From assembly GCF_000287355.1 (NCBI RefSeq), contig NC_018420.1:930001-994000 (forward strand): a stretch of DNA of 64,000 nt, in the 5' to 3' direction. How positions within the stretch are numbered: the stretch's first letter is position 1; the number at the start of each line of letters is the position of its first letter. The notes under the pieces were generated by a model. It was not told the DNA's origin. It ran no database searches and saw only the letters and a list, made by a program, of their open reading frames with translations. The DNA comes from a secondary endosymbiont of Heteropsylla cubana. GTDB taxonomy: Bacteria; Pseudomonadota; Gammaproteobacteria; Enterobacterales; Enterobacteriaceae. Shown one piece after another: positions 22,522 to 33,960 of this stretch. Both the position numbers and the translations under genes were made by a program.

Positions 22522-23193
22522 ATGGATATTTTAAAAGAATTGTTACAAGCACTCTGGCAACAAGATTTTGAAACACTCTCTAATCCAAATGTGGCTTGGG
22601 CTATTTACATTTTAGTCTTTGTTATTCTGTTTTTAGAAAATGGTTTTTTACCTGCAGCATTCCTTCCTGGTGATAGTTTACTTATATTTCTAGGTGTATT
22701 GATTGCTAAAGGGACGCTAAATTTCACCTTAGTTTTATTACTGCTTACGATCGCTGCAAGCCTGGGTAGTTGGATAAGTTATCTGCAAGGAAAATTATTA
22801 GAGAACAATCGAATTGTAAATAATTGGCTTGCTCATTTACCAGAACACTACCATCAAAAAGCAAATCGGATATTCTATCGACACGGATTATCGGCTTTAC
22901 TTATCGGACGCTTTATTGCTTTCGTCCGAACTTTACTGCCAACTATTGCCGGATTATCGAGTCCAAGTAATGCGCGATTTCAATATTTTAATTGGATTAG
23001 TGCTTTTCTTTGGGTGTTTATCTTAACACTCATTGGATTTTTAATTGGTAAAACAACTGTTTTTCAGTTTTATGAAGAAGAATTGATGCTATGTTTAATG
23101 TTGCTTCCGTTAAGTTTGTTAACAATAGGGTTAATAAGTTCATTAATTGTTATATGGCGCAAAAAAAAACTTATTGAGTTTAAAAAAAAATAA
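22522..23193 (+). CDS. yqjA: YqjA, DedA-family inner-membrane protein
   Basis: 223 aa (E. coli YqjA 220). DedA-family membrane protein needed for proton-motive-force homeostasis and envelope integrity; the family is linked to lipid flipping. The opening (LLQALWQQDFETL) and LENGFLPAAFLPGDSLL match YqjA better than YghB or DedA. The family motif block GRFIAFVRTLLPTIAGLS and downstream NARFQYFNWISAFLW are intact. About four hydrophobic segments are visible, near residues 25-50, 55-85, 150-175 and 185-210. The tail WRKKKLIEFKKK is cytoplasmic-type basic. It stands alone; yqjB and exuR, its usual neighbours, are absent. E. coli needs YqjA or YghB for normal division, and no yghB is visible in the window. 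Confidence 0.92.
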   Translation: MDILKELLQALWQQDFETLSNPNVAWAIYILVFVILFLENGFLPAAFLPGDSLLIFLGVLIAKGTLNFTLVLLLLTIAASLGSWISYLQGKLLENNRIVNNWLAHLPEHYHQKANRIFYRHGLSALLIGRFIAFVRTLLPTIAGLSSPSNARFQYFNWISAFLWVFILTLIGFLIGKTTVFQFYEEELMLCLMLLPLSLLTIGLISSLIVIWRKKKLIEFKKK

Positions 23194-25803
23194 TATCTTC
23201 GTAAATTTTCTTAAGAAATCCACAAGTAGTATGAATGCATTCATATCTTTAACGTAATATAAAAAGTTTTAAAAAATGCTTTATTTTAAAAAAAAATAGT
23301 AAATATTTCGCTGCAGTAAAATAATAAATAATTATCAAATTTTATATCTTATAATTCTTTCTGATAAAAGATTTTACAGATTCCATTTAAGAATAAATGA
23401 TTTTTATCGTATTAAAAATCTATCTCATGTAGATGAATTACTAATTCAATATATTCATTTTTAAAAAAACAATAGGTTTGGATATAAAAAATCTTTTTTA
23501 TCTAAATTTTATTTCAATTTTTATTGATGTAATTTAAAAGCATTAGTTTCTCTGTTAAAAATAACTTGGTATTAATCATTAATTATTATAAAATAAAGCA
23601 TTATATAAGATAATAACGTATATTTTAGATGTCTTTGTAAGAATTCTCCCTTATTTAAAATAATATCAACGACATTCCAACTGTTTTTGATATAAGGAAA
23701 GAGGATTTATAAGTATATCCTATCGTTTATCTAAAATATTTTTGAATATAAAAAAATAATTTTTGATTAACAATCTACACTTACGGGATCAATTTTCAAA
23801 TAAGGCATTTTGTTGTAATTGTTTCATGCTATTCTGGATGATTAAACTATAATCGTTTTTTAAAAATCATTTATAAACTTATTTACTAAATAACTTCACC
23901 ATAAGATTAAAAGTTCAACTAACATTTATTATCGCGTAACATCTTAAATGTTAATATAATTAATACACCCTATATTAGTTTTTACTAAGAATTTAAAAAT
24001 TAAAAAAACTAATCTTTAACTCATGTTTCTCATCGAATATTTTTTTAACAAAAAAAACTTAAGAGAAATTATTCAACAATATCTATTAAATAATTTATTT
24101 TGTTAATTAAGAAAGTTAAAGATAAAATTTTTATAAAAGAGAGAAAAAAAAACAAATAAAATCTTCACAACAAAACTTATTAATCAATATTAATATAATA
24201 AGAGCAATTCACTTCGAAATAAAATAGCTATTATCCTCGCTTAGTCATTAAGTTCACCATGTTTTAACTAGACAATTCATTCATGTAAAATATAATTACA
24301 TGATATAAAGTACATTATAATAAAAAACATAAAAATATAATTATATTAAAATAATTTAAACAATTAATTGTTTTTTTTATTTTTAATTAATAGATTTTAT
24401 ATATTAAAAATTTGATTTCATCTTATTTATAATTATTTTGATTTAATGTAATTAAATCAAAAAAAAATAATTCATACATTAATACTGTGATTAAGTATGC
24501 AAAAAAATTGATGCCCATACAATATCTTGTATAGACTAAGACTTTCTTAGTTATAATTGTATTTTAGTCCGTATTTTCGTACATTTGTAATTGAGCAGGA
24601 AGTATGTAAGTATTTTTTAAATATATTTGTAAATGTTGACTCATAATGCTCTGTAATAACACTTTTTCTGTAGAATTTAATTATTTTTCGAATAAAATAA
24701 ATAAATTCTAATAATTAAAATATGTAATAATATTAAATATATATATTAAATAAAATTGTTATATTAACAGCAATACAGTAAATAAACAAATGAATAACAT
24801 TAACACTAACAAGCACCAATCATTCCTAATATTGTAAATTTTTTTTTAAAATATCTTTTTAAGAAAAGTCTAATCAATTAATAATTTATATTATAAACAT
24901 GTTTTAGATCTCAAAAAAAAAATTAAATCCCAATTGGCACTAATTAATTTAACTACTTATACATCACTCTATTCCGATATTTTTTTTTGGTCACATCTCT
25001 CAGATTAAGAATTGTTCTTAAAGATTTTAAATCTCTAGTGAGATATATTTAAAATCGGATAGATTTTTAGATTATCTTTAAAAAGACGAATATAAAAAAA
25101 CAACACATAATTAAAACAAAAATATATTTTAGTAAAAAACACATGTAATCACATATAAAGAGCAACAACTATAGAAATGAAGCAACTAATATGACTAGAT
25201 AGTATTTTTTAAGAATTGTAAAGTGTAGTACAAGTACTGTACATAATCGTAATTATCATGATATATATACATTTGTAGGTGTTTTATTGTCTCGAAGAGA
25301 GAAACATGAATATTAAGCTTTGTAAGCATGTAGTAAATAAATTATTTAAATATATAAAAATAAGTCAATTAACAGTATCTAACATATTTTATGCTATAAA
25401 AATTCGCTAATGAATAAACATACGCATTATTTTACCATATATTTAAAAAAAAATAATATTTATTGATATAACTTAATTATTATAGCAAATTATTAACATA
25501 TCAGTAAAAATAAAAAACTCTAAAAATAAAACTTTTGACATACAAACAGATAAAAACTATTTTTAGTTTAAAGCCTTTATTGGAAATAAACATATATATC
25601 TATATAAACAGCTTGTTTTAAGTTAAAAATAGTTCAATTTATCGTAAAACTAAAATAGTTAAACTTATTAAAAACTTTACAGAATATGAATTCTGTAAAA
25701 GTAGAGTCTACTTAACAACGATTATCTTACTACTGTTTTTTTATAAATAATTTTTTATGAATTTTATCTGGTTTTAATGTTTTTATATAATGAGGTTATA
25801 ATT
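23194..25803. other. 2.6 kb gene desert between yqjA and der
   Basis: No gene recognised. In E. coli bamB precedes der; no beta-propeller repeat or lipoprotein signal can be read. A and T homopolymers dominate. A small interrupted palindrome, GTACAAGTACTGTAC, lies around 25231-25245. Confidence 0.5.
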
Positions 25804-27279
25804 ATGATACCTACTGTTGCAATAGTAGGACGCCAAAACGTAGGAAAATCTACTTTGTTTAATCGACTAACACGAACACGTGATGCACTAGTAGCAAACT
25901 TTCCAGGATTGACACGTGATCGAAAATATGGTATTGTAAAATTTGAAGATAATCAATTTAATATCATTGACACTGCCGGTATTAATGACAACTGCGATAA
26001 ATTAGAAAACCTTATTAACACTCAATCACTATTAGCTATTACAGAAGCTGATATTGTATTGTTTATAGTAGATGGACGCGCTGGGCTAATGAAAGACGAT
26101 ATAAATATAGCCCACCATTTACGTCAACAAAAAAAAACTACTCTGGTGGTAGTTAATAAAACTGATGGAATGAATCCAGAGATTGCATCAGGAGATTTTT
26201 ATGCTCTTGGAATAAAACAAATAGTTTCTATTTCTGCGTCTCATGGTTCTGGAATTACTATTTTATTAAACAAGATTTTTTCATACTGGAAGCAGTATGA
26301 ATTATCTAAACCAAAAATTAATCTTGAAGATAGATCTTATACATTTCTAAAAAATACAAATCAAACGCTTTCCTTAGAAAAAAAAAACAATATTTATTCT
26401 TTAAAACTTCCCCCACTTAAACTTGCAATCGTTGGACGTCCTAACGTAGGAAAATCTACGCTTATCAACTGTATTCTTGGAATAGATCGCGTTATAGTAT
26501 ACGATATGCCTGGTACGACTCGTGACAATATATATATTCCCGTAATATACAACAAAAAAGCATACATTCTGATAGATACCGCTGGAGTTCGAAAGAACTC
26601 TAAAGTTAAAGAAAGAATAGAAAAATTTTCGATTATAAAAACGCTAAAAGCTATTCAAGATGCTAATGTTGTATTACTAGTGATCAACGCGCGTGATGAT
26701 ATTTCTGATCAAGATGTGTCGCTTCTAAGCTTTGTACTTAATAGTGGACGTGCGTTAGTTATCGCAGTTAACAAATCAGATGGATTGTCTAGCGATACAC
26801 GAAAAAAAATAAAAGAAGAATTAGATCGTTGTTTTTCTTTTATAAATTTCGTTCAAATCCATTTTATCTCCAGTCTATATAATATCGGTATAGGGAATCT
26901 GTTTAACTCAGTTAATGAAGCTTATCGGTGCGCTAACAAGCGAATCAGTACTGCACTATTAACGCGCATTATGCATACTGGATTAAATTCATATCAACCA
27001 CCACTAGTGCAAGGTCGACGTGTAAAGTTAAAATATGCTCATACTGGTGGCTATAATCCCCTGATTTTAGTAATCCACGGAACAAAAGTTAACGAGCTCC
27101 CAGATAACTATAAACGTTATCTAATAAACCATTTTCGTCGTTCCTTAAATATTATAGGAACGCCAATTCGCCTTCAGTTTAAGGAAACCGCTAATCCTTT
27201 TGCAGGAAAGCGAAATATATTAACACCAAGACAATCACGCAAAAGAAAGCGTCTTATAAATTATATAAAAAAAACATAA
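25804..27279 (+). CDS. der: Der (EngA), tandem-GTPase ribosome assembly factor
   Basis: 491 aa from the ATG at 25804 (E. coli 490); GAGG 8 nt upstream and homology reject the in-frame ATG at 25777. Der is an essential GTPase for 50S assembly. Both G domains are complete: GD1 with GRQNVGKS (E. coli has Pro for Gln), FPGLTRDR and NKTDG; GD2 with GRPNVGKS, MPGTTRD, DTAGVRK and NKSDG (E. coli NKWDG). The KH-like domain follows (GRRVKLKYAHTGGYNPL), and the C-terminus RNILTPRQSRKRKRL is preserved. The acidic linker between GD1 and GD2 in E. coli is replaced by a Lys/Asn-rich stretch, as expected under AT pressure. bamB, its usual upstream partner, is missing. Confidence 0.97.
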   Translation: MIPTVAIVGRQNVGKSTLFNRLTRTRDALVANFPGLTRDRKYGIVKFEDNQFNIIDTAGINDNCDKLENLINTQSLLAITEADIVLFIVDGRAGLMKDDINIAHHLRQQKKTTLVVVNKTDGMNPEIASGDFYALGIKQIVSISASHGSGITILLNKIFSYWKQYELSKPKINLEDRSYTFLKNTNQTLSLEKKNNIYSLKLPPLKLAIVGRPNVGKSTLINCILGIDRVIVYDMPGTTRDNIYIPVIYNKKAYILIDTAGVRKNSKVKERIEKFSIIKTLKAIQDANVVLLVINARDDISDQDVSLLSFVLNSGRALVIAVNKSDGLSSDTRKKIKEELDRCFSFINFVQIHFISSLYNIGIGNLFNSVNEAYRCANKRISTALLTRIMHTGLNSYQPPLVQGRRVKLKYAHTGGYNPLILVIHGTKVNELPDNYKRYLINHFRRSLNIIGTPIRLQFKETANPFAGKRNILTPRQSRKRKRLINYIKKT

Positions 27280-28491
27280 TTCGAATAAATATGACACGTT
27301 AAAAATATCAACTTTGATCGGATATTAATACTATCTTATTTACTTGAGATGTTATTTTTCATACTTTTTAGCATTATTAAACTTATATCTATTTAATTAT
27401 CCTACCCTAAGAACTTAGTCGCTTTTCTAAAAAAAATCAACATAAACACAAGTATGTTTTTATAAAGGTAAAATTCTAGAGAATTTTATATTGGTAAATT
27501 TATAATCAATGATTAGTCTTAAATCCTAGATATAAAAAACTTAAAACAATAAATGGAGTTAACATTAAAAAAAATGCTAAAATATTCTAAATATTTCGAA
27601 ATATACCTGTATCATCAATCAGCTTAATAAATAAACAATATTTCATATTGAACTAAATTATTCATCTTTATAATAAATTGCTTAAATTTTTTGTCATACA
27701 ATTCAAGTACTAACTTATATCGTATTAAAGTTATATCTCTTGATGAATAAAACAAAACTGCCGATCTTTAGTAGAAACTATATACAGATCACCTATTTAA
27801 TAGGTTGCCGTTAAGATATAAAAGTATAAATTCTGCTTTTGTAGCACTTAAAGATTAAAAATCATATATACTAACTGATCTGTTATCAGTTAAGTCATAC
27901 ATATAAAATTTATATATTTTCACAAATTATGCTCACTTAAAAACTTATGAAAGATACCGTAGTCTTATTTAATTTTCCCACCCCACCATGACCACTTAAA
28001 TAGATAAGTATAGAACTCTTTCACTCAAATGAAATAACAACTTAATATTAGTTGTATTAACGTTTTTTAATAAAAATAAACACTAAAAACTAGCTTATTA
28101 ATTTTAAAACCATAAAGTTTATAATAAAAAAAGTCTTTTATCATTTAACTGTTTACAGTTAATAAAAACTGTTTTAATTGAAATGTCTGTAAAAAATCAC
28201 TAATAGAATTAGAAAAAATCTTGTTATTAAATTTTATTTGTAAATATAAAACTAATTTTATATAACACTTCTAACTTTTCTACAAATATGCTTAAAGATG
28301 CGCTATTTAATAATTTTGTTAAAAACAGAACCAATTCAAACTATGTAATATATTGCATTGAAATATCTAAAAATTAAAGTTAACATAAAATTAAATAAAT
28401 ATCATGTATTACAAAGTAAACAATTTACATATAATTAATAATATTCACATAAACTTTATAAATTAGTATAGTCGACATTAAGAGGTATAGA
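27280..28491. other. Gene-free AT-rich region between der and yciK
   Basis: No gene recognised. An AT-rich inverted repeat (TAAAATTC/GAATTTTA) at 27469-27488 lies 190 nt after der and lacks a T-run. Confidence 0.45.
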
Positions 28492-29250
28492 TTGTTTTAC
28501 CAAGCAAAACGTGATTTATTAAAAAATAAAATAATCCTCATAACAGGAGCGGGTGATGGTATCGGTCGTGAAGCAGCTATTACCTATTCAAAATATGGCG
28601 CATCAGTAATCTTAGTTGGACGAACGTTAAATAAACTTAACGCGGTAAAAAAAAATATCGCCGAAGCGGGTAACCCTGAAGCTTATGTGCTTGTAATTGA
28701 CTTACTGTCTCCTGATCCTGAATCTTATAAATCTGCAGCTTTACATCTATCTTATAAAATTTCACGTCTAGACGGATTGCTAAACAATGCAGCCATTCTA
28801 GGAGACATTGCACCAATGATACAGCAAAATCCTACACGCTGGTGTGAAGTTATCTCGGTAAATGTTAATGGTACTTTTATGCTCACGCAAGCATTATTGC
28901 CTCTCTTATTAAAAAAAAGGGGAAGTTCGCTCATTTTTAGCACTTCCAGCGTTGGAAGGAAAGGTCGTGCAAATTGGGGGTCCTATTCAGTCTCTAAATT
29001 TGCAACAGAAGGTATGATGCAAATCATATCAGAAGAATATCCAGCATCAATCCTCCGTGTTAATTGCATTAATCCAGGAGCCACCCGGACTAAAATGCGT
29101 ACCGCTGCTTATCCGAAAGATAACCCAAAAACACTTTTACCTAAAGATATTATGCCTATTTATCTTTATTTAATGGGAGATGACAGTCGAGAGATAAGTG
29201 GGGTTAGTTTTGATGCACAGTGCGATTGTAAGTCTAATACAAAACATTAA
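28492..29250 (+). CDS. yciK: YciK, short-chain dehydrogenase/reductase
   Basis: 252 aa, the same length as E. coli YciK. The start is TTG, with AGAGG upstream; FYQAKRDLL aligns with E. coli HYQPKQDLL. Classical SDR fold: NAD(P) glycine motif TGAGDGIG, NNAA after strand 4, catalytic Ser in STSSVGRKG, and YSVSK with the catalytic Tyr and Lys, then NCINPGATRT. The physiological substrate of YciK is not established in any organism I know of. In E. coli it lies next to btuR and rluB; here both neighbours are missing or moved. A hairpin (TTATCAT/ATGATAA, 29322-29339) lies downstream. Confidence 0.92.
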   Translation: MFYQAKRDLLKNKIILITGAGDGIGREAAITYSKYGASVILVGRTLNKLNAVKKNIAEAGNPEAYVLVIDLLSPDPESYKSAALHLSYKISRLDGLLNNAAILGDIAPMIQQNPTRWCEVISVNVNGTFMLTQALLPLLLKKRGSSLIFSTSSVGRKGRANWGSYSVSKFATEGMMQIISEEYPASILRVNCINPGATRTKMRTAAYPKDNPKTLLPKDIMPIYLYLMGDDSREISGVSFDAQCDCKSNTKH

Positions 29251-29527
29251 AATATTTATATTTTGTATATAGATATCCTCTGCTACAAAATCTATTATAA
29301 AACAATAGATCTATAATAACGTTATCATAATCATGATAAATTATATTAAAGATATGTATGATGATATAAATAAAAATTGCGAGTAGTTAAACACTCATAA
29401 TAAAGTCATAATTTTAACGTCTATTTTATCTTTAAAAATAAAAAAAATAAAATAACATATTCTTATTAATCAATTTTTTACTAATTTAATCTAAAATTAA
29501 ATATAAATAGCCAGTCGTAAAATAAAT
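29251..29527. other. Convergent intergenic region between yciK and trmB
   Basis: No gene. It holds small hairpins: ATCTATT/AATAGAT near 29290-29310 and TTATCAT/ATGATAA at 29322-29339, either of which could end yciK transcripts. Confidence 0.45.
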
Positions 29528-29565
29528 ATCTCATTAATAATTTATATACTTATTCTTAATGAGAT
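29528..29565 (-). terminator. Terminator-like hairpin at the end of trmB
   Basis: ATCTCATTAA (29528-29537) pairs perfectly with TTAATGAGAT (29556-29565). Read on the minus strand the hairpin begins at the trmB stop codon and is followed by a T-rich ATATTTATTTT. Confidence 0.55.
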
Positions 29566-30284
29566 TATAAATATTTTTCAAACATTAAATCCCTGACATC
29601 ATAACCTAAATGATGAGCACGTTGTTCAAATTTAGTGGGAAATCGAGTTATAGGTCGAGGTACATAATCACCTGTAACTGATAAATTTCGAAAAAAAGAA
29701 AAACAGGAAATTACTTTTAATATATGTTCAGCATAAGATTTACAATCAGTTGCTATATGAACAATACCCCCTAAGGCAAGTTTATTGCCAATAAGATCAA
29801 TAAATGAAGGTTGTATGATACGACGTTTATTATGCCTAGCCTTATGCCAAGGATCTGGAAAAAATATCTGTACTAATGATAAAGACCCGGAAGGAATCAT
29901 ATCTTCTAATACTTCTACTGCATCGTGACATATGAGACGTAAGTTATAAATATTTCTTTCTTTAGTACTAGCAAGGCAAGAACCGACACCCGGTAAGTAT
30001 ACTTCAACACCAATAAAGTTGTACTCTGGATATGCTGCAGCCATCTCCACTAATGAGCTTCCCATCCCAAAACCGATCTCAAGTATAATAGGCGCTATGC
30101 GGTCAAATAGTTTTTGTAAATTAAGCGGATAAATCTGATAGGGTGTTCCAATTACTGGAAAAAGATTAACTAACGCATATTTTTGCCTTTTTGTGAGTCG
30201 ACCTTGACGACGTCTAAAAGTATGAATCCTCCGTATTGCGTATCCTTGTTTATCAAACTTAACAGAAACAACATTGTTTATCAT
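29565..30284 (-). CDS. trmB: TrmB, tRNA (guanine-N7-)-methyltransferase
   Basis: 239 aa from the ATG at 30284, exactly the E. coli length; the in-frame ATG at 30317 adds an unrelated hydrophobic leader. TrmB makes m7G46 in many tRNAs using SAM. The SAM site EIGFGMGSSLVEMA, the tRNA and catalytic block FFPDPWHKARHNKRRI and the C-terminus TKFEQRAHHLGYDVRDLMFE are conserved. In E. coli trmB is divergent from mutY-yggX-mltC; here that trio lies 24 kb away, so an inversion or translocation has split the locus. Confidence 0.96.
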   Translation of the reverse strand: MINNVVSVKFDKQGYAIRRIHTFRRRQGRLTKRQKYALVNLFPVIGTPYQIYPLNLQKLFDRIAPIILEIGFGMGSSLVEMAAAYPEYNFIGVEVYLPGVGSCLASTKERNIYNLRLICHDAVEVLEDMIPSGSLSLVQIFFPDPWHKARHNKRRIIQPSFIDLIGNKLALGGIVHIATDCKSYAEHILKVISCFSFFRNLSVTGDYVPRPITRFPTKFEQRAHHLGYDVRDLMFEKYL

Positions 30285-31614
30285 AAAATTCCGGAATAAA
30301 AAAATTAAAAAAATCAATATAAATTCAAATTTTAATACGAATAGAAAACATTTATTTAAAAAAGAGATTTTAAGACTTATACATAATTTTTACATGATTT
30401 TATTTTTTTTGAGAAAATTCTTACTTATTAACAAAAATGAAATTCAACACCTATACTTTCCTGAAAATTAGATTTAAGAAACTAAAATATTCCACTTATA
30501 ACCGCTCTTAAAAATTTTGATTTGTTAGTAACATATTTAATACATCATCTATTTCTGTGACCATAGATAAAAAATACATATTTAAAATATAATTAACTTT
30601 TTTAATATTTAAAATATAATAACCTTATTATACAGTTTTTTTAATGACCGAACATATTTTTAGATTTTGTTCTAAATGCTTTCAAAAAAAATCGTTAGTT
30701 TTATATTAAAATATAAAAATTTCTAAAAAATATTATTTACAACATAAAATATAAGCGATGCTGCAATCGCAGACTCATGAAAATTTGTTTTTAAACATGT
30801 CAATATACGTTAATTATTTAAAAAAATAAAATTATCCTAATAAAAAATAGTAGTATAAAATAAAGTGTATTTATTCTAACTCAGATATTGTACTAAATTA
30901 AAACTATTTTGATATATGCTATTTTAATTTAGTATTAATATGATTGAGATAAAATTTATCAAATACTGATAAATCAAGTTAATTACAACATAGATACAAT
31001 ATTTTATAATAATAATTATTTTTTCTACAGTGTATGATTCCCGAAATGAACTAATAGATAAAAAATGATTTATTTTCTAAGAAAATAGATCAGCATTTTA
31101 ATTAAATTAACAGCAATGAATTCTTAACAGATTTTTAAATATATATATTTTTAAGTTCAATGAGATTTTTTATAAAGATATCTAAATTATTATCTAACTT
31201 AAAAAATCGAGTAACTATTGAACAATTCTTAATTCTTTATATAAAATAAAACTAATTTTATATAATAGAACATGAATAAGATATAAATACAAGAACAACA
31301 ATAACACCTTTTTTCACAATCGAACATTGCGTGGATAACTGTCACTATGCTTGTATTAATGAGAAATTTAATGAATTTTTTTATTCATAAAAACTATCTA
31401 TAAAAAGCTATGTATCTTATTAATGTTAATTGCTAACAATCTGTATTTCTTAAAAAAATATGCTACATACAGAAAAATTTTTCTTAAATTTCAAGCATAT
31501 TAAAAAATAGAAATTTCACACAATATAAATACTTTTAATGAAGTAAAAATTTTTTGTATTTCTAAGAACCTTTTATGGTCTGTGACCTAGCTTGCTTGTT
31601 ATTACATATAATGT
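30285..31614. other. Gene-free AT-rich region between trmB and the pabB relic
   Basis: 1.3 kb, no intact gene. A plus-strand open frame at 30274-30471 is low complexity. In E. coli nudL follows pabB; a possible scrap of it near 31280-31350 is too weak to call. Confidence 0.45.
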
Positions 31615-32975
31615 TTATATCTTTAATTGCTTTAAGCGTATCGGGGTAAAAGCCGATTTCACTCATATCTCCTGATACTTTTTTTCTTTATTATTATTTG
31701 AGATTATTTCTTCACCGATAAAACAACAAATATGTTAATTTATAACTAGTAGAAATCGAATAGTGATGTTAGTATCTATACCGTCAAACAGATTAATATA
31801 ACCAATACTACTACACCAAAGATTCTAACATTTAGGGTTCTAACTGCTCAATTATTTATATAGATCTCACTTTAGGTATCCCAGAAATAGAATAACCGGA
31901 AAAATAAACGCATAATAAATCAAATAAGTTGTACTCTTCTTTTAAAAAAGTACCAATAGTATTGACTGTATGGTGCATCACAATAAATATCTTTATTTTA
32001 AATAAAACCAGAACACGGACAACTCCAAGTTTCACTAAGCACCCTATATCATTACACAATAGGTCCACTATTATTATATTTTCAACTTGATCGTTAGTTG
32101 AATTGTCTAACTTTTTATCTGCTTTCGATCTTCTTCGAAACCTGTCAGGTTATATAAACTACCTTTAATAAGCTAAGATTGTATGTTTTTCCCTTCATCG
32201 TAAAAAAAATATTTTGGTGATAAATTAAGCATTATCTGATCTGGAAAATAAATAAATACAGGAAAAGTGCCCGGTTATATACTAATACACAACGAAATTT
32301 TGCCCCCCCCTACGTCTTCAATGCGGTATGCACCGAAATACTGTGATAAGAATGCTTGATAGCAACCCCTAGCTTTATAAAGAGAAGATTTTTCTGAACC
32401 TAACGGAGTTTACAACCATAGTCGATTTTAGTTATGTTAGTAGTATTCCAAAAATACAGTAAATAAAACACTTGTTGTTATAAAGCTAAATGTAATCGAT
32501 TCAATAAAAAAAAGGTCGAAGTAGCTAACTAACATTACTGTACGCTTACGATGATCATCTATTATCACCAAACGATAAACCACAATTGCCACATCCGAAG
32601 GGGGGTGTCCTGATGAACTATAACGGATAAAACTTCGATGTTGCAATCCAAATCCAAAACAACTTATATCTAACCCCCATTAAAGTAAAAATTCAGTATT
32701 GGGTAAAGCTGATATATCTGTCCATGATAAGTATTCTTGTCTTAAAACGATGGCAGTTCGTACCGAAATTCGCGAATTCTCCAGAACAAACTTTAGTTAT
32801 ACCGTTACAAATAAACAACGGTTACAAAGGTTCGGTTACCAAAACATCATAACAACCATCAGGACTTTTCTGTACCCAAAGTGAAGTAACATTGACTAAA
32901 ATTGAAACCAAATGAAAGAAAAAAAAATTACGACAGTATCAAGTTTATAGTGTAGTTTAATAAATTTTAGCTGTA
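31615..32975 (-). pseudogene. pabB: Full-length pabB pseudogene (aminodeoxychorismate synthase component I)
   Basis: Reading across frames on the minus strand recovers PabB in order, with stops and frameshifts. Near 32830 YDVLVTEPL (E. coli FDIVVAEPI). Near 32590 SDVAIVVYRLVIIDDHRKRTV (PDMAVGIYDWALIVDHQRHTV). Near 32240 LNLSPKYF and LIKGSL (LSLSPERF, IKGTL). From 32068 DLLCNDIG...HHTVNTIG...GYSISGIPKVRS (DLMRNDIG...HHLVSTIT...GSITGAPKVRA). Near 31800 CSSIGYINLFDGIDTNITIR (CGSIGYLSFCGNMDTSITIR). It ends with NNNKEKKYQE and RLKQLK near 31625. PabB supplies p-aminobenzoate for folate; its loss implies host or co-symbiont supply, or another route. A G8 tract (32303-32310) lies inside. Confidence 0.88.
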
Positions 32976-33408
32976 TCAATAACTACTTATTAACGAGTTT
33001 ATTTAATTTCAGAAGCTTAATTTTACTTACACCTCGATACCAAGTTTTGATTATGTAATGGATATTTTGATATATTTTTTTGTTATTAAATAATTTATTT
33101 TATATTTTTTTATAAACAATGTTAATGTAAGATATAATATCTTTATATGCTCAAAGAAACAGTTTGTATAAGAAACTAACTTATAAACAAGTATTCATAT
33201 TAAATACTATTAATATTATTAATAAATAATTATTAGTTACATAAATTAGGTTAAAGTATGTAAACCACTCCTACTTTAATTAGATCTTTAAAAATATTTA
33301 TATACAATATTGATAAAGAACTTAAACTCTAACATGTTATTTTCTCCTCGAAAATGATAAAATTATATAAATTAATTTAACTATTCATCGTTATGGAGAG
33401 CCCCTTTA
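32976..33408. other. AT-rich region upstream of ssb
   Basis: No gene. In E. coli uvrA lies divergently upstream of ssb; no UvrA motif can be read here. The ssb promoter should be within this stretch. Confidence 0.45.
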
Positions 33409-33936
33409 ATGGCTAGTAGAGGCGTAAATAAAGTGATTTTAATTGGAAACTTAGGCCACGATCCAGAAATTCGCTATATGCCTAATGGTGGGGCGGTAGC
33501 GAACATTACGCTGGCTACGTCAGAAACTTGGCGTGATAAGCAGACTGGTGAATCGAGAGAAAAAACAGAATGGCATCGAATAGTTTTTTTTGGAAAACTA
33601 GCTGAAATAGCCGGTGAATACCTGAGAAAAGGCTCTCAAGTATATATTGAGGGTTCACTTCAAACACGAAAATGGCAAGATCAAAGTGGCCAAGATCGCT
33701 ATACAACTGAAGTTGTAGTTAATATGAATGGTACGATGCATATGCTGGGTAATCGTCAGAGTTCTACTCTCACTAGTAGCGGTAAAGAAAATGGATGGAA
33801 TCACAATCAGCAACTACAAGGAAATAACTCACAACTTTCTGACGGTAATGTAACATCAGGACGACATGTAGCACAAAACAGTTCAATATTAAACAATGAA
33901 ACAACAATAGATTTTGATGACGATATTCCATTCTAA
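33409..33936 (+). CDS. ssb: Single-stranded DNA-binding protein
   Basis: 175 aa (E. coli 178). Homotetrameric ssDNA-binding protein in replication and repair. The OB fold ([21 protein letters not shown] through TEVVVN) covers residues 1-115, followed by a polar Asn/Gln/Ser-rich linker that replaces the Gly/Pro/Gln-rich one of E. coli. It ends with the intact acidic interaction tip DFDDDIPF, which recruits partners such as ExoI; sbcB is present in this window. GGAGAG lies 8 nt before the ATG. A perfect 10-bp hairpin follows. Confidence 0.97.
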   Translation: MASRGVNKVILIGNLGHDPEIRYMPNGGAVANITLATSETWRDKQTGESREKTEWHRIVFFGKLAEIAGEYLRKGSQVYIEGSLQTRKWQDQSGQDRYTTEVVVNMNGTMHMLGNRQSSTLTSSGKENGWNHNQQLQGNNSQLSDGNVTSGRHVAQNSSILNNETTIDFDDDIPF

Positions 33937-33960
33937 ACTATTTTTAAATAATTATTTAAT

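Noticed and set aside
31280-31350. Possible nudL scrap on the minus strand after pabB
   Set aside because: QLSTQCSIVKKGVIVV resembles LPPVDSVTGYQVTPVV and sits where nudL is expected, but the match is short and no second anchor was found.
32699-32884. 61-codon plus-strand open frame
   Set aside because: Antisense shadow of the pabB pseudogene.
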